DNA from: Eubacterium sp.
GTDB lineage: Bacteria; Bacillota; Clostridia; Lachnospirales; Lachnospiraceae
Direction: 5' to 3'
DNA length: 33,597 nt
NCBI GenBank assembly: GCA_022791495.1
Contig: JAAVZE010000027.1
Coordinates: 1-33,597 of the forward strand
Part shown: piece by piece, positions 15,001 through 22,922 of the stretch
How the letters are laid out: every line of letters begins with the position of its first letter
Numbering within the stretch: position 1 is the first letter of the stretch
Position numbers and translations under genes: made by a program
Notes under the pieces: model-generated
Told to the model about the DNA's origin: nothing
Database searches by the model: none
What the model saw: the letters and a program-made list of their open reading frames with translations, nothing else

Positions 15001-17122
15001 TGCCGGAGCGGATGGCGGAAAAACAGGTACTGCAATAGCTGTTTTCACAGTGGAGGCGAACAAGAGCACCGTAGCGTATGGAGATAACAAAGGGTATATC
15101 GAAGCCAATGGATATGTTGCAATGGAGGCTGAGCATTATTCCGAGAGTATAAAAGGAAGTGATGAAAGCTTTTGGAGCATTATTAAGTCAAATGGCCAGA
15201 TGAGTGATACCATGAAGGCATTACCTGACACGGCAAAAAATACAACCGACTGGGATCAAACAGCAAAGTTAAAATATCGTGTTTATTTTGATAATGAAGG
15301 TACTTATTTATTTACAATGAAACGTCTTCCCGTTCTCAATGAAGGAAGCGAAAATGGTAAAAACCGCAGTATGAATGTTGCCGTAGGTGTAGGGACGGGA
15401 ACACCAACCGTTTTAAAGGGCGATCGTTCCGGAAGCTGGACGGCTACACTAAATATGTGTGAAACGTTAACATGTAATATATCAGTGAATCAGGGCTGGA
15501 ATGATATTTTCATATATCGCAGTGACGCATCTTTTGTATTTGATAAAATGGTGATCGAGACGGTAAAAGGCGCGGTGGCACAGTCCATACTTGGACCAAA
15601 TGAGAGTCCGAATAATATAGCAGAAGCTCCTGAAATAAAAATAGGAAAACTTCCGTCTGAGCTTGAAAGTTACAGTCCGGCGCCGGCAATTATCATGGAC
15701 AATTTTAATAACCTGGGTATGAATCCAGGGGAGAGTAAGGCGGTAGCGTATTCTGCTTATGCAACCAATGGGGAGAGTGTCACAGTGACAGCAACCTCAT
15801 CCAACAAAGATCAGATCCAGGTCAGTGTGGAAGAGAATAAGCTTATGATAAAATCGGGCAGCCAGGCAGGTAATGCGGTAATTTCTGTAATTGCGACAGC
15901 CAATGGCTGTACACAGGTAAAGAAAGAATTTACTGTTAGCGTGCGTGACATATCTATCGGTGGTCTGTATGCTGAAAAAGGTGGAGAAGTTGTTATAAAT
16001 GCTGCGGATGCACTTCTTCAATCTGCTTATTCCTGGACAGAGGTCACAGCGCCGAATGTATGGGAAATGACATCAGACAAAAAGGGAGTAAAGGTGACTC
16101 CAGATGTAAATAAAACATGGACAAATACAAATGATCTAAGCGAAGCACCAAAGATAAACTTCCGAATTAAAATTTCTACCAAGGGCACATATTATTTGTT
16201 TACGAATATGAGTAATCCTAATAATAATGCCGACTCATATCATGTCATAGTAGATGGAGGATTCAGATATACTCATAACGATGGGGATCTGTCTGGAACG
16301 ATGCTTTGGAGAAGCGCAGGTAAAGGGGTTGAGCTGAGTGCCGGAGAACACACGATAACAATAGCGGCCCGTGAGGATGGCCTTGTTGTAAATCAGTTGT
16401 GTCTCACAACGACTAAGAACAAAGTGTTAGCAGATGGAGTGCTGGAAGTTCCAAGTGCACAAGAATCCGGTACAGGAAGTACTCCGACACCGTCTGTGCA
16501 GCCAACGGTGAAACCGACCACGGCGCCATCTGTGAAACCAACCGTGAAACCAACGGCGAATCCGACTTCGACACCGCTCGTCAAACCAACTATGGCGCCA
16601 ACAGAAAAACCAGGTGCCTATATGGAAAGTGGTGGAAGGCTTGTGATCAATGCAGTGGATGCGTTGGAAAATACAGAATATGCTTCCTTTGAAGGCGCAT
16701 CGGATGGTGTGCATAGCTGGGAGGCAAGTGGAAAAGGCATCCAGGTTATACCGGATACAGGTAAAAACTGGACGAAGGCCACATGGGAGGATCTAAACGG
16801 TGTCGCACCTGTATTAAAATATAAGATTCAGATCTCAGATCCAGGAGATTATTATCTGTTTGTAAATATGACGAATCCAAATGATGCGGCCGATTCGTAT
16901 TTTGTAGCGGTGGACGGGGTATATCAATATATTGGCGCTACAGGGCAGCAGATATTACCCGAAACCTGGTATAGTGAGAAGAAGGTGATTCATCTTACAG
17001 AAGGTGAACATGAATTGATTATATTTGCCCGTGAAGACGGTTTGCTCATTAATCAGTTTCTGTTAAGTAATGACAAAGATATTATACTGGAAGGCCTACA
17101 ACCTGTAAGTAACCGAAATTAG
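12002..17122 (+). CDS. Secreted multidomain GH115 family glycosidase (xylan alpha-1,2-glucuronidase family), first copy
   Basis: GH115 enzymes remove glucuronic or 4-O-methylglucuronic acid from xylan. The 1706 residues run: signal peptide (1 to about 29), lysine-rich Ig-like domain (30-122), Pro/Thr linker (123-178), GH115 N-terminal domain and barrel (about 180-880), small beta domain (near 960-1030), GH115 C-terminal domain (1033-1195, from YIEANGYVAMEAEHY), Ig-like domain (1223-1317), and two related modules (1320-1477 and 1538-1700) joined by a Pro/Thr linker. Family motifs are KYRGIFINDEE, NTLWPAMHN, SASHCEILLRNN, GIRGPHD (D533), PYKE (E589) and YYHISYWGPPSSYLW. An EF-hand-like loop (609-620) is inserted after E589. 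No sortase signal or SLH domain is present. Start ATG 12002 follows AGGAGGT. It has its own promoter and terminator. Substrate is inferred from the family only. Confidence 0.9.
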   Translation: MKNRKKGLAILCIVAMAGSLFMQSTSGMAATKKVKLNKTKISLKTGETYKIKLKNGNKKAKVTWETNKKKVVKITQKSTKGKTAYAKVKGLKTGKAKIRAVYRVGKKVKKLNCTVTVKKKVNKAVPTKRPASVTPTSNNTPVTPPENNDPVISPDNQTPETTPGNQPENPQTEPITLYNEKMVAPVIMDSSYEGSDENQYAERNYRQITRAVTDLRQDIAMVTGAIDDSEIQAMFDDNTEDEKERLEMADTSKVPAFVTDTTNLTTDSAIIVGTIDDSPIIKKLMDSGKLEEAKSLKGVWEGYVIKQVKNPVNGVKNALVIAGSDARGTIYGIYTVSEAIGVSPFYWYSDVPVQIKDEIQFDAMVPIVNDGPDVKYRGIFINDEEKSNDWAEKKFIGDGKNGPGVNYYRRVFELMLRMKANTLWPAMHNCSVAFNKVVDEDGNPVNAKEAAEYGIIMSASHCEILLRNNVGEWGDWFNKNKGRFPNIKYSNNSGKAYDFTLNRELLLEYWRERLTANKDFESILTVGIRGPHDEAFNCEDLSMYKGNSVPEQKVEFMKDVISCQRQLIAEVYGEENVQKVPQALIPYKEINDVYNAGLNEYMLWDGEEDYNGDGVIDWKDDNTDIMLMWAEDNENYLRQDLTDEEAARKGGAGIYYHISYWGPPSSYLWLNSTSLYVMSEQMHRGYDIGADDYWILNVGDIKPSEPSMEFFLKMAWDSEHWNDTTVKEYLQGQAIRDYGMNEADAKTMADAISEYYQINGTRKAEFYAKADFGTAPEAFSATANGDEAMLWIEGSKKVVEVLDTLYNNLSEEYKDAFYEQFYYNVLSVNDIIENFGYYEKNLIAAAQGRIGSANVYAQLSKDAAKRVRERKNEFNSRHNDKWTGFMDYDHPGRGYQLVGDGGEKYGEVLNVSKGVGASCENSKEAGKGTLRFNSLIKDEAHYFDVFDKNVTPEKWVAEASDDWIMLTMTNGETRTEQRVTVTVDWAKVTDKQSGTISVFNAGADGGKTGTAIAVFTVEANKSTVAYGDNKGYIEANGYVAMEAEHYSESIKGSDESFWSIIKSNGQMSDTMKALPDTAKNTTDWDQTAKLKYRVYFDNEGTYLFTMKRLPVLNEGSENGKNRSMNVAVGVGTGTPTVLKGDRSGSWTATLNMCETLTCNISVNQGWNDIFIYRSDASFVFDKMVIETVKGAVAQSILGPNESPNNIAEAPEIKIGKLPSELESYSPAPAIIMDNFNNLGMNPGESKAVAYSAYATNGESVTVTATSSNKDQIQVSVEENKLMIKSGSQAGNAVISVIATANGCTQVKKEFTVSVRDISIGGLYAEKGGEVVINAADALLQSAYSWTEVTAPNVWEMTSDKKGVKVTPDVNKTWTNTNDLSEAPKINFRIKISTKGTYYLFTNMSNPNNNADSYHVIVDGGFRYTHNDGDLSGTMLWRSAGKGVELSAGEHTITIAAREDGLVVNQLCLTTTKNKVLADGVLEVPSAQESGTGSTPTPSVQPTVKPTTAPSVKPTVKPTANPTSTPLVKPTMAPTEKPGAYMESGGRLVINAVDALENTEYASFEGASDGVHSWEASGKGIQVIPDTGKNWTKATWEDLNGVAPVLKYKIQISDPGDYYLFVNMTNPNDAADSYFVAVDGVYQYIGATGQQILPETWYSEKKVIHLTEGEHELIIFAREDGLLINQFLLSNDKDIILEGLQPVSNRN

Positions 17123-17137
17123 ATAAATATTGAAAGA

Positions 17138-17175
17138 AGTGCTGTTCACGGTTTCGTGAATAGCACTATTTCTGT
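17138..17175. terminator. Bidirectional terminator between the first GH115 and araC gene
   Basis: Stem AGTGCTGTTCAC (17138-17148 region) with GTGAATAGCACT (17156-17167), 12 pairs with one G-T, flanked by GAAAGA on the left and ATTTCTGTTTC on the right. The stop codon of the converging araC gene (17166-17168) lies inside the stem, so both genes share it. Confidence 0.75.
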
Positions 17176-18008
17176 TTCCTAAAAGCCCCCGGTGTTTCAC
17201 CGGTGTACTGTTTGAATGTACGGATAAAGTTTGAGTAGTCCACAAAACCGGATTTATAGCATGTATCTGTCACGGAATACCCCTGTGACAAAAGAGACTG
17301 TGCATAGGTGATCTTTTTCTCCAGGATATATTGTTTTAATGAAATGCCGGTATTTTGTTTAAATAAGCGGCTAATGTAATTCTGATTAAAATTAAGGGCC
17401 TTTCCGATATCACTGAGGGAGATGTTTTCAGTGATATGCTGTTCCACATATTGAATGGTATTGGAGACGAGGGGCGGCATGATATTGACCGAGATCTCCT
17501 TGTAAACGATGTAATTATTACATATGGTATATAAAATCTGCGCCAGATATGCTCTTTGAAGAACGTCACTCCCAAATTGATTGGAGTGGATGGCGTCATT
17601 TAGATTCTCAAGAAGAGAAATCAGTTCGTTAAGGGTATCTTCTGGCAGGAGAATCACATTATTGACGCCGCACTGCCTGGTGTCAAAAAAGCGGTTAAAA
17701 TTTGTTACATGGGTGGAGAGACTGCGCAGTAATGCAGGGGATATATTCAGGGTGATGCGTTCATACAGGGAATCATCAAGGCTCACCGCCAGATGGTATT
17801 CCGTCGGGTTAATAATTGCGATGTTCCCTCGTTTCAAATGAACGCTTGAATGTTCTATATGAAGATTTACATTACCACATAGAAAAATATAGATCTCATA
17901 TCCGTTATGCTTATGGTAGGTATTGTGATAATGCGTTTCGCTTCGGAAAGCCAGAAGGATATCGTCTTGTATTTCGTCAAAATAGTGAGGGTGGTCAAAA
18001 GTTTCCAT
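17166..18008 (-). CDS. AraC family transcriptional regulator, first copy
   Basis: This 280-residue protein has an N-terminal cupin-like sugar-sensing domain (about residues 15-100, with HYHNTYHKHNGYEIYIFLCGNVNLHIE and GNIAIINPTEYH). A C-terminal pair of helix-turn-helices (about 180-280) follows: NISLSDIGKALNFNQNYISRLFKQNTGISLKQYI and SVTDTCYKSGFVDYSNFIRTFKQYTGETPGAFRK. It is transcribed away from the second GH115 gene, with only 76 bases between start codons, so it likely controls that gene and perhaps the first. The ligand is unknown. AAAAGGTG sits ahead of ATG 18008. It is most similar in layout to the second AraC gene at 21809-22687. Confidence 0.92.
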   Translation of the reverse strand: METFDHPHYFDEIQDDILLAFRSETHYHNTYHKHNGYEIYIFLCGNVNLHIEHSSVHLKRGNIAIINPTEYHLAVSLDDSLYERITLNISPALLRSLSTHVTNFNRFFDTRQCGVNNVILLPEDTLNELISLLENLNDAIHSNQFGSDVLQRAYLAQILYTICNNYIVYKEISVNIMPPLVSNTIQYVEQHITENISLSDIGKALNFNQNYISRLFKQNTGISLKQYILEKKITYAQSLLSQGYSVTDTCYKSGFVDYSNFIRTFKQYTGETPGAFRKQK

Positions 18009-18039
18009 ACTATCACCTTTTCATTTATAATTTACAAAT

Positions 18040-18068
18040 ATTTTATCATATGAAACAACTAAAATCAA
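18040..18068 (-). promoter_or_regulatory. Promoter of the first araC gene
   Basis: On the minus strand TTGATT (18063-18068) and TAAAAT (18040-18045) are 17 bases apart. The -35 box ends only 17 bases before the start codon of the divergent GH115 gene and adjoins its GGAGGT site, so transcription of the two genes must interfere or use overlapping regulatory DNA. I see no clear plus-strand promoter in the 76 bases. Confidence 0.6.
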
Positions 18069-18084
18069 TTTGGAGGTACACAGT

Positions 18085-21000
18085 ATGTGCAAAAAACAGA
18101 GTATTAATATTGGTTATTTTAAGGAGGAACACGCCGCTGTTACATATGCGGTAATGGCTTTAAAAAAAGATATCTGCAGCGTGACAGACTGCCAGGTGAA
18201 TCTAGTACTTCTTAGGGATAATGATTCGCTACAGAAAAATGCTGGGAATTGTGAAATATTGATTGCGACGAAGGGCATATATACATGGCTGGATGACGAA
18301 GAGACGCTGGAAAAATGGGAAGGGTATGTCGTAAAAAAGCAAAATGGAACAGTATTTATATGCGGAGCTGACAGGCGGGGGACGATATTTGGAATTTATG
18401 AACTGTCAAAGTATATTGGTGTTTCTCCGTGGTACTATTTTGCAGATGTGCCAGTAAGAAAAAATGAATTTATGATTCCAGACGGCTTTTATGCAGCGGA
18501 TTATCCCTCCGTGCCATACCGGGGTATTTTCCTGAATGATGAAGAAGAACTGGAGGAGTGGGCTGCAATACATACAGAGGATGGGACGATTGGGCCGGAG
18601 CTTTACAGAAAGATATATGAGCTGATCCTGCGGTTAAAGGGGAATTATATCTGGCCGGCGATGCATGTGAATTATTATCAGGAAAATCCAGAAAATGCGA
18701 GACTTGCCAATGAAATGGGAATCATTGTGGGGACCTCTCACTGTGACATGCTGATGAGAAGCAATCAGAATGAATGGAATCCCTGGCTTAGAGAGAAGGG
18801 ATATATCAGTGATTACAATGCCGTTCATTCCAACAAACTGCCGACAGATGGCCCAACCGATGAAGATAAAGAGGTAATTTACTATGATTATTCGATTCCC
18901 GGGAAAAACAGAGATGTGATACATCAATACTGGCGTGAGAGTATACAGATGAACAGGGAGTATGAGGTTTGTTATACCATCGGTATGAGGGGTGTCCATG
19001 ACTACGGTTTTTCCACAAAAGCCATCGATGATGACGAAACAGCGACGGATCAGGAAAAAGATGAGGCAAGGGTGCAACTTCTTGAAAAGATCATGATGGA
19101 CCAGAGGGATATGCTGCGGGATGAGCTGGGACTGAATTCACCGGAGGAGGCACTTCAGACGTTTATTCCATATAAGGAAGTTCTGGATCTGTATGATAAG
19201 GGACTCCAGGTGCCGGATGATGTGACGCTTATATGGGTAAATGATAATTTTGGCCATGTGAGGCGGTACCCGAACGCCGCAGAGAGAGAACGAAGCGGAG
19301 GACATGGTCTATATTATCATGTGTCATACTGGGGGGCACCGGATATGAGTTACCTGTTTTTTAACTCGATTCCCCTGGCCCATATGACGAATGAACTGTA
19401 TAAGGCATATCATGAGGGGATCCGCAAGATGTGGGTTCTCAATGTGGGAGCGCTCAAACCGCTGGAGATGGAAATGGAGACGTTTTTGGAATACGCCTGG
19501 AATGCGGGAAGAGATGCCCAGGTCACAAAGGATATTCATGGGTACACAGCGGCATGGTTTGACCGGTATTTTTCCGGTGGATATGGAGAGGAACTTGCTG
19601 TGTTGTATGAGGAGTTTGCACAGCTTACCAATGCAAGAAAGATTGAGCACATGGATTCTCTTTTGTTCGCCCAGTCCGGCTATGGCGATGAGGCAGGGGA
19701 GAGAGTCTGCAGACTGGAGTTCATATTCGAGCGCGCCAATGCCATATATGACCAGCTTCCGGACCTCGAGAGGGAGGCTTTTTTCCAGCTGTTCTTATTC
19801 AAGGTACATGCGTCTTATTATGTCAATCATGGGTTCTATTATGCAGACAGGAGTGTTCTTTCATATGAGAGAGGAAATGACCGGGCGGCAGATAGTTATA
19901 CAGAGTATTCACATAAAATGATGCAGTATCTGCGCAATATGCTTAGGTATTATAACCGTTATATGTGCGGTGGGAAATGGGACAGAATCCTGACACCGGA
20001 TTCTTTTCCGCCTCCGGGAATATGTTTTTATCCGGTATGTAAGCCATCGATCAAGAGGAAAAAGGGAGGACTTAAGATCACATTGTGGGATGGAAGAGAG
20101 TCCCTGGATGGCGGGTGTATCACATTTTCCCAGGGTGGAGTTCACAAAAAGTGGATTGAGTTAGGAAACCAGGGATGTGAGGATATATCCTATGAGATAA
20201 GCGGGATACCAGACTGGCTGAGGTTGTCGGAGACCTCTGGCATCATAACGACAGAAAAAAGGGTATATCTGACAGTAGCGGACACGGAGAGATATGCCGG
20301 ATCATCCGCTGTTTTGGACATATTAGACCAAAATAACAACCAAACTTTGAGAGTAGACATTTATGTGGAGGAAGGACTGTCAGTGGCGAATGGATGTGAA
20401 AAATCAGATCATGGCGTATTGGAATCCGATGGTGCGGTGTGCCTGTATGCAGACAATTACGATGCCATGGTAAACGAATTTAGTGGTGCCAAATGGTGCC
20501 AGATCCGGGGAATCGGGCGGGGGTATGGCAATGTCATGATGGCTTATGTCCGCGGCCAGGAAAATGTGGTTTCACACTTGGAGGATATCAGTGAAGTTAA
20601 GAAGGCACCGTTCCTTGAATATTCCTTTATATTAAAAAATGAGGGTGAATTTGAGCTTGCTATAACCAGATTTCTAACCCTTAATTCCCGGGGCAGGATC
20701 CGGTTTGCCATAGGCGTCGATGGAAAAGAACCTGTTGTGGTAGAATCCCAGGTTACAGATGAATGGAGGGGAAGCTGGAAGGAGAGTGTGCTTGCTAATG
20801 GGGAGGATATCAGTCTGTTACTGCCGCGGCTGAGCCAGGGAGAGCATACACTGCAGTTATATATGATCGACAATTATGTTTCAATCCATAAACTTGTGAT
20901 CTATACGGAGAAGAGAAGGAAGACATATTTTGGATTTTCCGACGTACACAATCCTTTCGATGAACCAGATGTTTCCTGGGAGGCATTGGATGCACTTCAA

Positions 21001-21732
21001 AAGGAGATGTATATGGCAGAGGATAACCATATTCTGCCTGATGTGGTGTATGCCGACAGAGAATTTTGGAAATACAACCGGATCTATATGAAAAATGACA
21101 GGGTCCAAAAGAACGCTCTGGGCAGCAGTACGTACGAGACGTATTATTCAGAGAACCAGATAACAGATATCACCAGACTGTTCGGGACAGGTATATTTCA
21201 CGAAAAGGATGGGCGGCTTGCCCTGGAAGCGGAGGTTGCCCTTGAAAATTCAAGGGATGCCTATCTTACGCCGGATAAAACCGGCAGGATATACTGGACC
21301 CATGTGCGTGCGGAAACGGATGGGGGAACCGGGCTGGCAATGCAGGTGTTTGAAACGGGCACTGCCTGGGATCATGCGGTGGAGGCCCCGGGAATGCACT
21401 ATCGCCTCCACATATCCGACAAAGGAAAGTATCATATCTGGCTGCTTATGCTGTATGAGAATCATATGTCAGATACGTGTTATTTTGCAGTGGACGGTAA
21501 GGTGCAGCCGCTGAGTGCGCAGTTCCGGGATGGACAGCTGTACAATTATTCTACCGCACATATATATTTCTGGTGTCTTACAGGGGATGTTACATTTGAG
21601 GAGGGGGAGCATATTTTCTCTATCTTTGCAGGAGATCCCCGTATGCAGATCGACCGGATCTATCTCAGTAAAGGTGAGGAATATCCGCCGGTAGATGCCG
21701 GGTGGAAAGGTTCGGAAAGAGGTAATATGTAA
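18085..21732 (+). CDS. Cytoplasmic GH115 family glycosidase, second copy
   Basis: This 1215-residue GH115 protein lacks any signal peptide: it starts MCKKQSINIGYFKEEH and goes straight into the family N-terminal domain, so it should act in the cytoplasm on imported glucuronosyl oligosaccharides. Motifs are RGTIFGIYELSKYIGVSPWYYFADVPV, PYRGIFLNDEE (near residue 145), GNYIWPAMH (near 187), GTSHCDMLMRSN (near 216), GMRGVHD (D306), PYKEV (E365), YYHVSYWGAPDMSYLF (near 411) and WVLNVGALKPLEMEME (near 449). A small beta domain (about 690-770), the GH115 C-terminal domain (780-942) and one further module (about 1040-1205) follow; the last resembles the two C-terminal modules of the first GH115. Start ATG 18085 has GGAGGT seven bases upstream. 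No transporter gene is adjacent. Confidence 0.9.
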   Translation: MCKKQSINIGYFKEEHAAVTYAVMALKKDICSVTDCQVNLVLLRDNDSLQKNAGNCEILIATKGIYTWLDDEETLEKWEGYVVKKQNGTVFICGADRRGTIFGIYELSKYIGVSPWYYFADVPVRKNEFMIPDGFYAADYPSVPYRGIFLNDEEELEEWAAIHTEDGTIGPELYRKIYELILRLKGNYIWPAMHVNYYQENPENARLANEMGIIVGTSHCDMLMRSNQNEWNPWLREKGYISDYNAVHSNKLPTDGPTDEDKEVIYYDYSIPGKNRDVIHQYWRESIQMNREYEVCYTIGMRGVHDYGFSTKAIDDDETATDQEKDEARVQLLEKIMMDQRDMLRDELGLNSPEEALQTFIPYKEVLDLYDKGLQVPDDVTLIWVNDNFGHVRRYPNAAERERSGGHGLYYHVSYWGAPDMSYLFFNSIPLAHMTNELYKAYHEGIRKMWVLNVGALKPLEMEMETFLEYAWNAGRDAQVTKDIHGYTAAWFDRYFSGGYGEELAVLYEEFAQLTNARKIEHMDSLLFAQSGYGDEAGERVCRLEFIFERANAIYDQLPDLEREAFFQLFLFKVHASYYVNHGFYYADRSVLSYERGNDRAADSYTEYSHKMMQYLRNMLRYYNRYMCGGKWDRILTPDSFPPPGICFYPVCKPSIKRKKGGLKITLWDGRESLDGGCITFSQGGVHKKWIELGNQGCEDISYEISGIPDWLRLSETSGIITTEKRVYLTVADTERYAGSSAVLDILDQNNNQTLRVDIYVEEGLSVANGCEKSDHGVLESDGAVCLYADNYDAMVNEFSGAKWCQIRGIGRGYGNVMMAYVRGQENVVSHLEDISEVKKAPFLEYSFILKNEGEFELAITRFLTLNSRGRIRFAIGVDGKEPVVVESQVTDEWRGSWKESVLANGEDISLLLPRLSQGEHTLQLYMIDNYVSIHKLVIYTEKRRKTYFGFSDVHNPFDEPDVSWEALDALQKEMYMAEDNHILPDVVYADREFWKYNRIYMKNDRVQKNALGSSTYETYYSENQITDITRLFGTGIFHEKDGRLALEAEVALENSRDAYLTPDKTGRIYWTHVRAETDGGTGLAMQVFETGTAWDHAVEAPGMHYRLHISDKGKYHIWLLMLYENHMSDTCYFAVDGKVQPLSAQFRDGQLYNYSTAHIYFWCLTGDVTFEEGEHIFSIFAGDPRMQIDRIYLSKGEEYPPVDAGWKGSERGNM

Positions 21733-21790
21733 CTAAATGAAATGAATTTGAACCCTTTTTTGTCCTTCGCCGCCATGTCAGAGTAAAATT

Positions 21791-21832
21791 AAATGAGCTG
21801 TCACTTTGCTATTTGGGCAGCTCATTTTCTAA
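21791..21832. terminator. Bidirectional terminator between the second GH115 and second araC gene
   Basis: A perfect 10-bp stem AAATGAGCTG (21791-21800) with CAGCTCATTT (21818-21827) is followed by TTTCT. The other strand has ATTT then TTTACTC. The right arm lies inside the last codons of the converging araC gene (stop at 21809-21811). Confidence 0.7.
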
Positions 21833-22687
21833 CTGGGCAAGAAACTGTTCCGGGGAACTGTTCTCTAACTTTTTAAACGCCCGGAAAAAGGTGGAATAGT
21901 TAGAATAACCCACTTCCAGGTGGACCTTTGAGGGAGGGGTTCCCTCTTTGATCAAAAGCTTTGCCGTACTGATGCGTTTCAGCGTAATATATTCATGAAT
22001 TGTCAGCTGCAGCTGTTCTTTGAACAGCTTGGAAAGCGTATACTTATTCATGAAAAAGCGGTTTGCCAGAAAATCCAGTGAAAGAGGTTCCTGATAATGG
22101 TGGTTGATATAAGTAAAGACATCATCAATCGCCGGCGTGATGTGTGTCATATCATGGGATTCCGTATCCATCTGAATATTTTTATTTAACAGGGTTATGA
22201 TTTGAATGATCCGTGACCGGTTTAGCATTTCTTTACCATAATAATCTGTTTTCTTACTCCGGAACAAGAGATACATCGCCTGATAGATCTGTTCAAAATC
22301 TTCTTTTGGTATATGAAATAAATAGCGTTTGCCCTGTGCCGCCTGTTGAATGGGAGGAAGAAGAGACTGTCCGTTGAAGTCAAAAGAGGACAAACATGGT
22401 TCAGTAATATACATATAAAGACGCCGGTATTCAAAATTTGTATTGTCGGAAGCGGGAAGTAACTGGTGAATCGTATAGGGTGGGATCAGCATAATATCAC
22501 CATATTTTACCTTATAAATCTGGTCTTCAATGGCAATCTTAACAAAACCATTAAGAAAGATATAAACTTCATAATAGTTGTGGGTGTGGGCAGGGATCCT
22601 TGGAAAATGATCCTGGGTTGTCTGTGTCGCCTCACAATAATAATCAATCGCTGTCGGGTGTTCCGTCTCTCTGGAAATATATCTCAT
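21809..22687 (-). CDS. AraC family transcriptional regulator, second copy
   Basis: This 292-residue protein has an N-terminal cupin-like domain (about residues 25-110, PRIPAHTHNYYEVYIFLNGFVKIAIE and YGDIMLIPPYTIHQLLPASD). It also has a C-terminal AraC DNA-binding domain (about 190-290, with LSLDFLANRFFMNKYTLSKLFKEQLQLTIHEYITLKRIS and VGYSNYSTFFRAFKKLENSSPEQFLAQ). It is divergent from the third GH115 gene across 235 bases that hold promoters for both. A role in sensing a xylan-derived sugar is inferred from position only. The ATG at 22687 is preceded by GGGGA. Confidence 0.92.
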   Translation of the reverse strand: MRYISRETEHPTAIDYYCEATQTTQDHFPRIPAHTHNYYEVYIFLNGFVKIAIEDQIYKVKYGDIMLIPPYTIHQLLPASDNTNFEYRRLYMYITEPCLSSFDFNGQSLLPPIQQAAQGKRYLFHIPKEDFEQIYQAMYLLFRSKKTDYYGKEMLNRSRIIQIITLLNKNIQMDTESHDMTHITPAIDDVFTYINHHYQEPLSLDFLANRFFMNKYTLSKLFKEQLQLTIHEYITLKRISTAKLLIKEGTPPSKVHLEVGYSNYSTFFRAFKKLENSSPEQFLAQLENELPK

Positions 22688-22740
22688 AACGAATTCCCCA
22701 TTTCAGATATTTTATTTTGCCTCATTGGTAAAAGCATGTG

Positions 22741-22769
22741 ATTATATTGTTTATAACATATAGCTACAA
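22741..22769 (-). promoter_or_regulatory. Promoter of the second araC gene
   Basis: On the minus strand TTGTAG (22764-22769) and TATAAT (22741-22746) are 17 bases apart, placing the transcription start about 45-50 bases before the araC start codon. Confidence 0.65.
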
Positions 22770-22812
22770 AAAAAGCAAATGAAATATATGATAAACGTAA
22801 TATTATATTTTA

Positions 22813-22850
22813 AAATTGCAATGTTCATTGCAATTTCATCCAGGTATAAT
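22813..22850 (+). promoter_or_regulatory. Palindromic operator and -10 box of the third GH115 gene
   Basis: A perfect palindrome, arms AAATTGCAATG (22813-22823) and CATTGCAATTT (22826-22836) around TT, lies just upstream of TATAAT (22845-22850). The hexamer at the -35 position is poor, so the palindrome sits where an activator would contact RNA polymerase. Half of it (TTGCAATGTT) recurs ahead of the first GH115 gene. AraC proteins more often use direct repeats, so another dimeric regulator is possible. Confidence 0.6.
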
Positions 22851-22922
22851 AAAACTATTATATAGATATGGTGAAAGACGTTATATGTCTGGAACTACAA
22901 TGGAGAAAGGAGTGGGTATTTT

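Noticed and set aside
16393-16714. Reverse-strand frames within the Pro/Thr linker of the first GH115
   Set aside because: They are antisense images of the repetitive linker codons, with no start signals or family resemblance.
17123-17165. Separate terminators for the first GH115 and first araC genes
   Set aside because: A single symmetric hairpin covers both ends; there is no room or sequence for two.
22868-22890. Catabolite-repression (cre) site ahead of the third GH115
   Set aside because: TGAAAGACG has one extra base relative to the cre consensus and the second half does not fit.
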